Positions 34,618 to 42,763 of a stretch of 64,000 nt of DNA are shown here, in pieces. The position numbers were made by a program, and so were the translations under genes. The stretch is from positions 434,001 through 498,000 of the forward strand of contig CAVRJC010000006.1 of NCBI GenBank assembly GCA_963721435.1, read 5' to 3'. A model generated the notes under the pieces. The model saw nothing but the letters and a program-made list of their open reading frames with translations. It was not told the DNA's origin and ran no database searches. The stretch is from CAVRJC01 sp963721435. Its GTDB lineage: Bacteria > Actinomycetota > Acidimicrobiia > IMCC26256 > DASPTH01. Numbering within the stretch: position 1 is the first letter of the stretch; each line of letters starts with the position of its first letter.

Positions 34618-34992
34618 TCAGACCTTGCGCTCGCTCCAGACGTCGCGGACGACGTCCGGGCCGAACTGCTCCTTGTGCACGTAGCGGGCCGCGCCGCACG
34701 AGACCGCGTCGGCCGGGAGATCGGCTTCCTGGTAGGTGGAGAGGAGCATCACCACGGTGCCGGGGTGGGCGGCGGTGATCTGGCGGGTGGCCTCGATGCC
34801 GTTGATCCCGGGCAGGTTGATGTCCATCAGCACGAGGCCGGGCTCGAGTGACTCGGCCAGCTCGACCGCTTCCTCGCCGCTCTCGGCTTCTCCGACGACG
34901 TCGAACCCGGGCGTCGCGGTGACCACCATGCGGGCGGCGCGCCGGAACGGCGCCTGGTCGTCGACGATGAGCACGGGGACCGAATCGGCCAT
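34618..34992 (-). CDS. Single-domain response regulator (receiver only)
   Basis: The 124-residue protein is only a receiver domain: acidic pocket LIVDDQ, phospho-acceptor Asp57 (LVLMDINLPG), LLSTYQ and the conserved Lys in YVHKEQF. With no output domain it would act by protein contact or as a phosphate sink, like CheY-type regulators. It is convergent with the HisKA_3 kinase (48-bp gap), its probable partner. ATG 34992 follows AAGAAT by 6 nt, so the message may be leaderless; the GGAG directly before ATG is too close to serve as a normal Shine-Dalgarno. Confidence 0.92.
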   Translation of the reverse strand: MADSVPVLIVDDQAPFRRAARMVVTATPGFDVVGEAESGEEAVELAESLEPGLVLMDINLPGINGIEATRQITAAHPGTVVMLLSTYQEADLPADAVSCGAARYVHKEQFGPDVVRDVWSERKV

Positions 34993-35263
34993 GGCTCCAT
35001 TCTTCCCGGTCCCGAGCCCTCGACCCAGGGTGCTGCCCCCACCCTCCCGGGTGGTGCGGTCAGCCCCTCGGCGAGGTTCGGGGCCCGAGCCGCTCCCGGA
35101 GCGCCAGGTACTTGGGGCCCAGCCGGAGCCGCCGAGTCGCCTCGGGCACGCGGTCTGGGGGCCGAGGGGCTCGACCAGCCGGGTGTGGGTCGCATACTGC
35201 CACCGCGTCGAGCCCGCTCGACGCGCTCCCTGCGTCGAGCGGTTCCCAGTAGTCGACCAGCGG
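34993..35263. other. Non-coding stretch
   Basis: No reading frame on either strand has family-like sequence here. I see only GC-rich sequence upstream of the receiver gene, including its AAGAAT box, and no repeat or strong hairpin. Confidence 0.5.
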
Positions 35264-35410
35264 TCAGCTCGTGATCGGCTTCCGGCCCTCGATCCGGAGG
35301 AGCTGGAACTCGTGGCCTTCCACGGCGTAGCGCGCGATCTCGGCGCGCCGACCGGGGGAGTAGGTGACGGCCAACGTGTCGACGAACGGCACCGAGGAGA
35401 AGACGTTCAC
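35264..35410 (-). CDS. Candidate small protein of 48 residues
   Basis: From GTG 35410 the frame reads VNVFSSVPFVDTLAVTYSPG, then RRAEIARYAVEGHEFQLLRI and EGRKPITS, ending in TGA at 35264. Its balanced composition, with alternating hydrophobic and charged residues, differs from the Arg/Ala-rich shadows of this GC-rich DNA. A GAGAAT box lies 7 nt before the GTG, the same leaderless spacing as neighbouring genes. An ATG three codons upstream would overlap that box. No known family is recognised; it could also be the tail of a lost larger gene. Confidence 0.45.
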   Translation of the reverse strand: MNVFSSVPFVDTLAVTYSPGRRAEIARYAVEGHEFQLLRIEGRKPITS

Positions 35411-35466
35411 GCTCCACATTCTCACGGAGCCCGCAGGTGGGCGGAACGCCGCCTACATTGCCGCCG

Positions 35467-36362
35467 ATGGTGGGGACCACGGAGGCGGCGACATGCCCGA
35501 TCTGCGGACAGCCCGGTGCGCGTCGCTGGAAGGAGTCCGATCTCCGAGCACCGCTGCAGCCCGGTGATCTCGCCATCACCGATCGTCGTTACGGCACGAC
35601 CCTCGAGTTGCTCGAGTGCGGCTGCGGGTTTCGCTTCGCCGACCCCGGAGAGCTCCGCGACCTCGACGCGCTGTACGGTGCCCTCGACGATCCCGCGTAC
35701 GAAGAAGGCGCCGACGCGCGTGGCGCGCAGCAACGCGCCCTGCTCGCGCGTGTCCTCCGCGAGCAGCCGTCGGCTCGGAGCCTGCTCGACGTGGAAGCCG
35801 CGAGTGGGCTGCTGATCGCCGAGGCCGGCGCCCGCGGCATCGAGGCCGTCGGCGTGGAGCCGAGCGCGCCGCTCGCGTCCGGTGCCCGGGCCCGCGGCCT
35901 CGATGTGCGGACGGGTGTACTTCCCCTCGCCGAGCTCGACGGCCGTCGCTTCGACGTCGTGACCCTGGTCGACGTGGTCGAGCACGTCGCCGATCCCGTG
36001 GCGCTGTTGCGAGCGGCGCGCGCGCAGGTCGCCGACGACGGCGTCGTGCTCGTGGTCACGCCCGACATCGCGAGCCTTGCTGCGCGCGTCCTCGGCAAGC
36101 GGTGGTGGCACCTCCGCGTCGCGCACGTCGGGTACTTCGACCGGGCGACGCTCACGGACGCGCTCGCCGCGCGGACCGGTTCCCGGTGACGTGGTGGCGC
36201 CCGGGCTGGGTGTTCGAAGCCGGGTATCTCGCGGAACGAGTGTCGACGTACGTTCCGCCGGTCCAACGGCTCGTCACCCGGGCGGGTGACGCGCCCGCGC
36301 TGCACTGGACGCTGCCGCTCAACGCGCGCGACTCGCTCGCGGTGATCGCGCGGGCCCGGTGA
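35467..36362 (+). pseudogene. SAM-dependent methyltransferase with zinc-binding N terminus, one missing base (frame-corrected 298 aa)
   Basis: The start ATG 35467 lies 7 nt after TACATT (35454-35459). The N terminus has CPICGQPG and LECGCGF, a Cys4-like metal site. A class I methyltransferase core follows with SLLDVEAASGLLIAEAGARG (motif I) and FDVVTLVDVVEHVADPVALL. Near 36178-36181 the literal frame ends in TGA, but the next frame continues FPVTWWRPGWVFEAGYLAER and ends LPLNARDSLAVIARAR at 36362, exactly overlapping the next gene's GTG by 4 nt. The preserved coupling indicates an indel rather than a dead gene. Likely role: methylation of a glycan or lipid-linked intermediate (inference). Confidence 0.8.
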
Positions 36363-37324
36363 GACGCGACATCGTCGGGCTCCTGCGGCCCGATCACTGG
36401 TTCAAGAACGTGTTCGCGATCCCGGGTGCGATCGCGGCGATGGCCTTGTTCCGCGACGACTTCGATGTGGCCGCGTTGCTGTGGCGGGTGCCACTCGGCG
36501 CCGTCGCGCTCTGCCTCACTGCGTCGGCGAACTACGTGTTGAACGCGATCCTCGATGCATCACCGGACGCGCACCATCCGACGAAGCGTGATCGTGCGCT
36601 GCCGTCGGGTCGGGTGTCGCCTCGGCTCGCGTGGTCGCTGTACGCGGTCACGACGGTCGCCGGGCTCGGCCTCGCGCTGCTCCTCGGTTGGCGCTTCGCG
36701 GCGTCGTTGCTCGCGCTCTGGGTGATGGGCGTGGTCTACAACGTGCCGCCGATCCGGTCGAAGGACGTCGCGTACCTCGACGTGCTCAGCGAATCGGCCA
36801 ACAACCCGATCCGCCTGCTCGCGGGGTGGTGGATCGTGCTCCCGACCGGTCCGATCCCTCCGGGCTCGCTCATCCTCGCCTACTGGATGGGCGGCGGCTT
36901 TCTCATGGCGCTCAAGCGTTTCGGCGAGCTCCGGTTCATCGGTGACCGCGCTGCCGCGGCGCGGTACCGGAGATCGTTCGCGCGCTACGACGAGCCGACG
37001 TTGCTCGCGACCGTGCTCTTCTATGCGTGCATGGCGTCGGCGTTCCTCGCGACGTTCTGCGTGCGCTACCGGCTCGAGCTCCTGCTCAGCCTGCCGTTCG
37101 CGGTGTTCGCGATGGCGCTCTACTTCACCAGCGCGTTCCGTGAGGACAGCCCTGTGCAACGCCCGGAGCATCTGTGGCGTGAGCCCCTGCTCGTGGGGTG
37201 CGTGGTCGTCTTCGCAATCGTGTTCACCGTGCTCTTGTTCGTCGACCTGCCGTTCCTCGACGATTGGATGTCGCCGAGCGCGCCGAACATCACCGGGGTG
37301 ATCGTCGCGTTGCTCGCGCGCTGA
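36359..37324 (+). CDS. UbiA-family prenyltransferase (decaprenyl-phosphate phosphoribosyltransferase-like)
   Basis: The 321-residue membrane protein starts LLRPDHWFKNVFAIPGAIAA. It has the first Asp-rich motif NAILDASPDAHHPTKRDRAL, a second region YLDVLSESANNPIRLLAGWW, and RYRRSFARYDEPTLLATVLF. The HWFKN opening and spacing resemble actinobacterial DPPR synthases, which make decaprenyl-phosphoryl-ribose for arabinan synthesis; other UbiA substrates remain possible. GTG 36359 overlaps the methyltransferase stop (GTGA), so the two are co-translated. It is convergent with the GT-C-like gene 5 bp away. Confidence 0.85.
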   Translation: MRRDIVGLLRPDHWFKNVFAIPGAIAAMALFRDDFDVAALLWRVPLGAVALCLTASANYVLNAILDASPDAHHPTKRDRALPSGRVSPRLAWSLYAVTTVAGLGLALLLGWRFAASLLALWVMGVVYNVPPIRSKDVAYLDVLSESANNPIRLLAGWWIVLPTGPIPPGSLILAYWMGGGFLMALKRFGELRFIGDRAAAARYRRSFARYDEPTLLATVLFYACMASAFLATFCVRYRLELLLSLPFAVFAMALYFTSAFREDSPVQRPEHLWREPLLVGCVVVFAIVFTVLLFVDLPFLDDWMSPSAPNITGVIVALLAR

Positions 37325-37329
37325 CCTCG

Positions 37330-39333
37330 TCACTGGCGCCGGAGTGAACGGCACAGGTCGGTGCTCGCGCCCGACCGCACATCGCGGACGGTGCCGTCGA
37401 GCGCTGGTTCGATCCCGGGTATCGGCGTGGCCACCTGCCCCAGGGTCATGTCGAGGCCACTGGTGCCGAAGAAGCCTTCCAGCCGTTTGTCGCCGTCGAC
37501 GTCGACGCGCAGCTGGTTGAGGTAGGGATCGGCGACCACGTCGAGCCGATGGGCGCCCGGCGTGAACGTGAACGCGGGGCCGCGGTAGGGGTCGGGCGGA
37601 CCTCGCCAGACGAGGCGGGCGCGGCCCCCGCCGAGGTGCTCGAGGCCGAGCACGCCCGGAGGGTCCTGGTCGCCGATGGCGAGCAGCGGCTCGAGCGTTC
37701 CGTTCGGTGCCGAGTGGAGACGCGCCGTGAACGCGCGGGAGCCACTCCGCCGCGTGCGCTCCACCGGACGCCACGTGTTCGGCTCGAGGAAGTTCGGCTT
37801 GGTCCCCGAGAAGATGTACAGCGCGTCGCAGTCGCCGACGATCGCGAAGTCGCCAGGATCGGCGTGCTGGGGCAGGTGGCCGCCCGCAGCGACGGAGTGC
37901 ACCACCGGCGTCTTGAAGCCGAGGACGTCGTTGATGGTCAGCCGGGCGTCGACGAAACGCGCGACGTCCTCCTGGTCGAGCTGCGAGCTCCACGCCCCCT
38001 GTTGGAGTACGCCGAGCCCGGCGTTCACCCAGATGCCGAACGCGGCGAGGACTGCCAGAACTCCGATCGCGAATCGGCGCCACGGCCGGGAGCCGGTGGC
38101 GAGGAGCCCATCGATCGCGACCACCCCGGTGACGACGAAGAACGGGACGAAGTCGCCGACGTAGCGGTACGCGATGTAGCAGAAGAAGAACATCGTGCAA
38201 CACCCGACTGCGGCGCCGATCGCCGCGATGCGGAACGGCGTCGGCGCGCCGGAACGGCACAGCAGCACGACGCCCGCAATCGCGAGCACGACGAGCGCGG
38301 GCATGGTGACGGGCGCGCTCGCGACGCGCTCGATGTTGTTGAAGACCACGTCACCGACGACGGGCGTGCTGCTCGGGAAGTCGACGAACGGGTACCAGCC
38401 CGAGAACTGGAGGCCCCACGGCCGGAGGTACGCGACCAGCGACGTGGGCACGAACTGGATGCCGAAGAAGCCCGAGTTGTGCCGGAGGAACTCGTGGCTC
38501 GCGGGATCGACCAGCGCGCGCACCTGGTTGCCGAGCGGCACCGAGAACAGCGTGCGGAACCGCATCCAGTTGCCGAACGCGTAGACCAAGATCGGAACGC
38601 TGGTCGCAGCCCCGATCGCCCACGCAGGACGTCGGGTGCGAACGGTCACCACCAGCGCGAGCAGTGCGAGGGCGACCGTTGGTCCGAGCCCGACGGAGAT
38701 GCGTGCGGAAATCGCGGCGGTGGTCGCTGCCGACGCGAGGATCAGCGTGCGCGCGCTCGGCCGTGCGGCGGCATCGACGACGAGGGAGAGCGCGACCAGT
38801 GCCAACGCGATTCCCCACATCGACGCCTCGTGGTACACGAGGGTCTGGCTGCTCAGGAACAGCAGCGACGTTCCCGTTGGGACCACGAACGCGACAACGC
38901 CGGTCGCGACGACGTCACCGGTCGACGAGGGTGCAGTCGGTCGGCGGAGCCGATGGGCCTGCCCCAGGAGTCGTACCGAACCGAAGACTGCGAGCGCGGC
39001 GGCCAACAACATCGAGGCGCCGCTCAGACGAGTGTCGAGCGAATCGGTGAAGAGCGCGAACGGAACTCGCAAGAGGGCCGACCACGGCCCGAAGTAGATC
39101 TGCGTGTGGCCGTCGACGATGATGCCCTCCAGGCCGACGACGCGGGCGGGAACCCACCAGTGACCTGCGAGCCACGCGTGCGCCTGCGCGTCGAAGTAGC
39201 CGGCGTCGCGCTGCGCGCGGAACAGGTTGCCGGTGCCGCCGGTGATCATCCAGAACTGCACGACGAGCCCGAGCCCACCGCCGATCCACGCGGCGCGTCG
39301 GCGGCGGTTTCCTCCGGCCTCGCCCTCGCTCAC
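37330..39333 (-). CDS. Large multi-spanning membrane protein, GT-C glycosyltransferase-like
   Basis: The 667-residue protein has about ten to twelve membrane helices (residues about 15-440) and a C-terminal extracytoplasmic beta-rich domain. An early acidic loop (RDAGYFDAQAHAWLAGHWWV) is placed as in GT-C enzymes that use polyprenyl-phosphate sugars. This suggests a mannosyl- or arabinosyltransferase-like role, in line with the neighbouring UbiA-type gene, but the catalytic residues are not proven. GTG 39333 overlaps the stop of the response regulator upstream (GTGA) and lies just after GGAG. Confidence 0.75.
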   Translation of the reverse strand: MSEGEAGGNRRRRAAWIGGGLGLVVQFWMITGGTGNLFRAQRDAGYFDAQAHAWLAGHWWVPARVVGLEGIIVDGHTQIYFGPWSALLRVPFALFTDSLDTRLSGASMLLAAALAVFGSVRLLGQAHRLRRPTAPSSTGDVVATGVVAFVVPTGTSLLFLSSQTLVYHEASMWGIALALVALSLVVDAAARPSARTLILASAATTAAISARISVGLGPTVALALLALVVTVRTRRPAWAIGAATSVPILVYAFGNWMRFRTLFSVPLGNQVRALVDPASHEFLRHNSGFFGIQFVPTSLVAYLRPWGLQFSGWYPFVDFPSSTPVVGDVVFNNIERVASAPVTMPALVVLAIAGVVLLCRSGAPTPFRIAAIGAAVGCCTMFFFCYIAYRYVGDFVPFFVVTGVVAIDGLLATGSRPWRRFAIGVLAVLAAFGIWVNAGLGVLQQGAWSSQLDQEDVARFVDARLTINDVLGFKTPVVHSVAAGGHLPQHADPGDFAIVGDCDALYIFSGTKPNFLEPNTWRPVERTRRSGSRAFTARLHSAPNGTLEPLLAIGDQDPPGVLGLEHLGGGRARLVWRGPPDPYRGPAFTFTPGAHRLDVVADPYLNQLRVDVDGDKRLEGFFGTSGLDMTLGQVATPIPGIEPALDGTVRDVRSGASTDLCRSLRRQ

Positions 39334-40007
39334 TGCTCCGGTGGTGGACGGTCGGCGAGGTAGAGCAGCACCGCCTTGACCCGGCGGTGGGCATCGGGCT
39401 CTTCCGAGAGGTCGAGCTTCGAGAAGACGGAATTGATGTGCTTCTCGACCGCGCGTTCCGAGAGGCCGAGCGCCGCGGCGACCGACGCGTTGTTGCGGCC
39501 TTGCGCCATCTCCGCGAGCACCTCGTGCTCGCGGGGCGTGAGCCGGTCGAGCGGGGAGTCCTTCTTGCGCGAGCGTGCGGCAACGAGCGCTTCGACCACC
39601 TTGGGATCGATCACAGAGCCGCCCGCCGCGACCTCCCGGATCGCCCGCACCAGCTGGTCGACGTCGGAGACGCGTTCCTTCAGGAGGTAGGCCCGACGCT
39701 CCGAGCCTTCGTCGAGGAGCTCGAGCGCGTAGCTCGGCTCGACATACTGGCTGAGCACGACGACACCGATGGCGGGGTGGGACACGCGGAGCGCCTTGGC
39801 CGCCCGCACGCCCTCGTCGGTGCCGGTCGGTGGCATCCGGATGTCGGTGATCACGACATCGGGCTCGTGCTCCGCCACGAAGTCGAGGAGCGAATCGAGG
39901 TCTTCGCAGGCACCGATGACCTCGATGTCGGCGTCGGTGTCGAGCAGTCGCGTGACAGCCTCGCGCACGAGGTAGTTGTCTTCGGCGACGACGACGCGGA
40001 TCGACAT
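39330..40007 (-). CDS. LuxR/NarL-family response regulator
   Basis: The 225-residue regulator has a receiver domain (Asp55 in VITDIRMPP). Its C-terminal LuxR helix-turn-helix reads LTPREHEVLAEMAQGRNNAS, then LGLSERAVEKHINSVFSKLD. It is closely similar to the receiver of the cyclase fusion at 27759, including the DIRMPP...DEG stretch, suggesting gene duplication. No kinase is adjacent; the HisKA_3 kinase at 32410 is a candidate. ATG 40007 follows TAGCCT at 9 nt. Its stop is inside the start of the membrane glycosyltransferase-like gene, so both are made together. Confidence 0.93.
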   Translation of the reverse strand: MSIRVVVAEDNYLVREAVTRLLDTDADIEVIGACEDLDSLLDFVAEHEPDVVITDIRMPPTGTDEGVRAAKALRVSHPAIGVVVLSQYVEPSYALELLDEGSERRAYLLKERVSDVDQLVRAIREVAAGGSVIDPKVVEALVAARSRKKDSPLDRLTPREHEVLAEMAQGRNNASVAAALGLSERAVEKHINSVFSKLDLSEEPDAHRRVKAVLLYLADRPPPEQ

Positions 40008-40094
40008 GGCCCGCGAAGGCTACGCGAACCGGCACCGCTTTCCCGGTAGCCCCGAGGTGTGTTCGACACTGCGGTTGCTGCCATACTGCGCGCC

Positions 40095-40889
40095 ATGAAG
40101 ACCCAGTCGAAGCAGTATGAGTGGCAGTACCAGTGGGAGAACTTCGACGAGACCGAAGAGCACTACTGGCGAATGTGGATCCAGCCCCGCACCATCGACG
40201 ACTTCGTGGGCAAGCGGGTGCTCGACGCGGGCTGTGGGCAAGGTCAGGACGTCCGCCGGGTCGCCGCCGTGGCGGGTCACGTCGTCGGGATCGATCTCAA
40301 CGCCGCCCATGTCGCGCGGGAGCGGACCGCCGATCTCGAGAACGTCGAGATCCTCGAGGCCGACATCGCGACCTACGACCCCGACGAGCCCTTCGACGCC
40401 ATCTACTGCCTCGGCGTGATCGACCACACCGACGACCCGGACGCGACGTTCGCCAACTTCGACCGGATCACGAAGCCGGGCGGCTTGATCATCGTGTGGG
40501 TCTGGTCGGCGGAGGGCAACCGCCTGGCGCAATGGTGCATCGAGCCGATCCGCGCCCGGTTCCTCGCCAAGCGAAGCCGCAAGTTCGTGGCCGAACTGGC
40601 GCGGGTGCTCACCGCGGTGCTGTGCGTGCCGGTGTACACCGTCTACCGGCTGCCACTGCCGTGGCTGCCGTACTACCGGTACTTCGAGAACTGGCGACAG
40701 ATTCCCTTCGAACGCAACCGCTTGAACGTCTTCGACAAGATGAACGCGCCGTACACCGAGTTCATCTCGCGGGACCGCCTCAACCGCTGGTTCGACTCGC
40801 GCCGTTTCGAGGACGTCCAGATGGTCAACTACCTGGGTGTCAGCTGGGCGGCGAGCGGCAGGAAGCGGATGGAGCCGACCGGCTCCTGA
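40095..40889 (+). CDS. Class I SAM-dependent methyltransferase
   Basis: The 264-residue protein has motif I VLDAGCGQGQDVRRVAAVAG, an acidic post-I loop GIDLNAAHVA and motif II region FDAIYCLGVIDHTDDPDATF. It lacks membrane segments apart from a short hydrophobic stretch (VLTAVLCVPVYTVYRLPLPW) that may anchor it to lipid substrates. The layout resembles methyltransferases found in cell-surface glycan clusters; the acceptor is unknown. A CATACT box lies 7 nt before ATG 40095. Confidence 0.87.
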   Translation: MKTQSKQYEWQYQWENFDETEEHYWRMWIQPRTIDDFVGKRVLDAGCGQGQDVRRVAAVAGHVVGIDLNAAHVARERTADLENVEILEADIATYDPDEPFDAIYCLGVIDHTDDPDATFANFDRITKPGGLIIVWVWSAEGNRLAQWCIEPIRARFLAKRSRKFVAELARVLTAVLCVPVYTVYRLPLPWLPYYRYFENWRQIPFERNRLNVFDKMNAPYTEFISRDRLNRWFDSRRFEDVQMVNYLGVSWAASGRKRMEPTGS

Positions 40890-40890
40890 C

Positions 40891-42744
40891 GTGACGCGCG
40901 TTCTTCGCACACTCGCCGCGTTGTGCGCGGCGCTCGCAGCATCGTTCGTGCTCATGAGCACCGTCGCGTCCTGGCGCACGCCCGCGTCGGCCGCGACGTT
41001 CGGCGCCGAGGAGATCTCGAGCTTCGACAGCGACGTCACGATCGAGCCGAGTGGCACGCTCCGCGTGCACGAGACGATCGTCTACGACTTCGGCACCGTG
41101 CCGCACCATGGCATCTACCGCGATCTCATCTCGCGGGTCGACTATCCGGCCAAGTCGGGGTACGACCGCGTGTACCCGCTCACGGTTGTGTCGGTGCGCG
41201 GGTCGGAGGGGACGCCCGACCAGTACAGCGTCGAGGACGTCGCGTCGGGTGACACCACATACGCGCGCATCAAGATCGGGGATCCAGACCGGACGATCAC
41301 CGGCGTGCACACGTACGACATCACGTACCGCATGCGCGGCGTGCTGAACGCCTTCGCCGATCACGACGAGCTGGTCTGGAACGTCAACGGCGTCAACTGG
41401 CCGGTGTTCACGCTCGCGACCACGGCGACCGTGCACGCGTCCGCGGCGATCACCGGGGTCGGGTGCGCGACCGGTCGGTACGGCGCGACGCTCCCGTGCG
41501 CGTCGTCGGCGTCGAACGGTGACACCGCGACGTTCACGGCCAAGATGCTCGGGCCGTACTCGAACATGACGGTGACGGTCGGGCTCCCGAAGGGCGCGGT
41601 CGCGGCACCGAAGCCGATCCTCGAGGAGCGCTTCAACATCGCGTCGGCCTTCCGGATCACGCCCAACACGGGCATCATCGCAATCGGCCTCCTCGTGGTG
41701 CTGGTCGGCGCGGCGTTCGCGCTCATCTGGTGGGTCGGTCGTGATCGAAGGGCGCGCGGCTCCGCGGTCGACGTCGCGTTCGCGAAAGGCGACGTGCCCG
41801 ACGAGCGGGTGCCGTTGTTCCGTCACGACGAGACTCCCGTGGAGTTCGCTCCGCCCGACGGCCTGCGCCCCGGCCAGGTCGGCACGTTGGTGGACTTCGC
41901 CCCCAACCCGCTGGACGTGACCGCGACCCTCGTCGACCTCGCGGTGCGCGGCTACCTCACCATCGAAGAGGTCGAGCACGAGGAGCACCACCGCGTGCAC
42001 GACTGGACGCTCACGCGCCTCGACAAACCCGATACCGACCTCTTGAAGTACGAGCAGGTCCTCCTGACCGGGCTGTTCCCCGACGGCGACCCCGTGACGG
42101 TGTCCGAGCTCCGCTACAAGTTCGCGGCGCGGATGCGGACGGTGCAGGACGCGCTCACCAAGGACGCCAACGACCGCGGTTGGTTCGCCAAGCACGCCGG
42201 CTTGCTCCGGGTGAGCTTCGTCGCGCTCGGCCTCGTCGTGATCGCCGCGGGCATCATCATGGCGATCGCGCTGGCGTCCCTCACGCACGCCGCGTTCATC
42301 GCGATCCCGGTTGTCATCGCGGGCATCGTCCTCGTGATCGGCTCGCGCTACGTGCCCCGGCGCACCGCGCAGGGGTACGCGGTGCTGCGCCACGTCGACG
42401 GCTTCCGTCGCTTCATCGACGAGTCGGAGAAGGAGCGCGCCCGCTTCGCCGAGCAGAAGAATCTGTTCTCGGAGTACCTGCCGTACGCGATCGTGTTCGG
42501 CGCCACCAAGAAGTGGGCGCGCGCGTTCGAGGGTCTCGACGGTGAGCCGCCCGACACGTCGAGCTGGTACCCGCACCACGGCGCGTTCAACGTGCTCCTG
42601 TTCGCCGACGCGGTCGACGGCTTCACAGTGACGACCGCGGGCACGCTCACGTCGGTGCCCGCGTCGACGTCGGGCTCGAGCGGCTTCAGCGGTGGTGGGT
42701 TCTCCGGCGGCGGAGGTGGGGGAGGCGGCGGCGGCTCCTGGTGA
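40891..42744 (+). CDS. DUF2207 membrane protein
   Basis: The 617-residue protein has a signal peptide, then the DUF2207 extracytoplasmic domain (SFDSDVTIEPSGTLRVHETI, HGIYRDLISRVDY). Membrane helices lie near residues 255-280 and 445-490, separated by a cytosolic part (VDLAVRGYLTIEEVEHEEHH), and the tail is a glycine repeat ending GGSW. DUF2207 proteins are widespread in actinobacteria, often near LemA proteins, but their function is unknown. A LemA gene is present 3.7 kb away at 46437. The start is GTG 40891, immediately after the methyltransferase stop. Confidence 0.86.
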   Translation: MTRVLRTLAALCAALAASFVLMSTVASWRTPASAATFGAEEISSFDSDVTIEPSGTLRVHETIVYDFGTVPHHGIYRDLISRVDYPAKSGYDRVYPLTVVSVRGSEGTPDQYSVEDVASGDTTYARIKIGDPDRTITGVHTYDITYRMRGVLNAFADHDELVWNVNGVNWPVFTLATTATVHASAAITGVGCATGRYGATLPCASSASNGDTATFTAKMLGPYSNMTVTVGLPKGAVAAPKPILEERFNIASAFRITPNTGIIAIGLLVVLVGAAFALIWWVGRDRRARGSAVDVAFAKGDVPDERVPLFRHDETPVEFAPPDGLRPGQVGTLVDFAPNPLDVTATLVDLAVRGYLTIEEVEHEEHHRVHDWTLTRLDKPDTDLLKYEQVLLTGLFPDGDPVTVSELRYKFAARMRTVQDALTKDANDRGWFAKHAGLLRVSFVALGLVVIAAGIIMAIALASLTHAAFIAIPVVIAGIVLVIGSRYVPRRTAQGYAVLRHVDGFRRFIDESEKERARFAEQKNLFSEYLPYAIVFGATKKWARAFEGLDGEPPDTSSWYPHHGAFNVLLFADAVDGFTVTTAGTLTSVPASTSGSSGFSGGGFSGGGGGGGGGGSW

Positions 42745-42763
42745 CCGCGTAGGGTCCTCGCGC

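Noticed and set aside
37549..39363. 604-codon plus-strand frame opposite the GT-C-like gene
   Set aside because: Composition is an Arg/Ala/Glu shadow with no family motif; the opposite strand has coherent membrane helices and coupling to the regulator.
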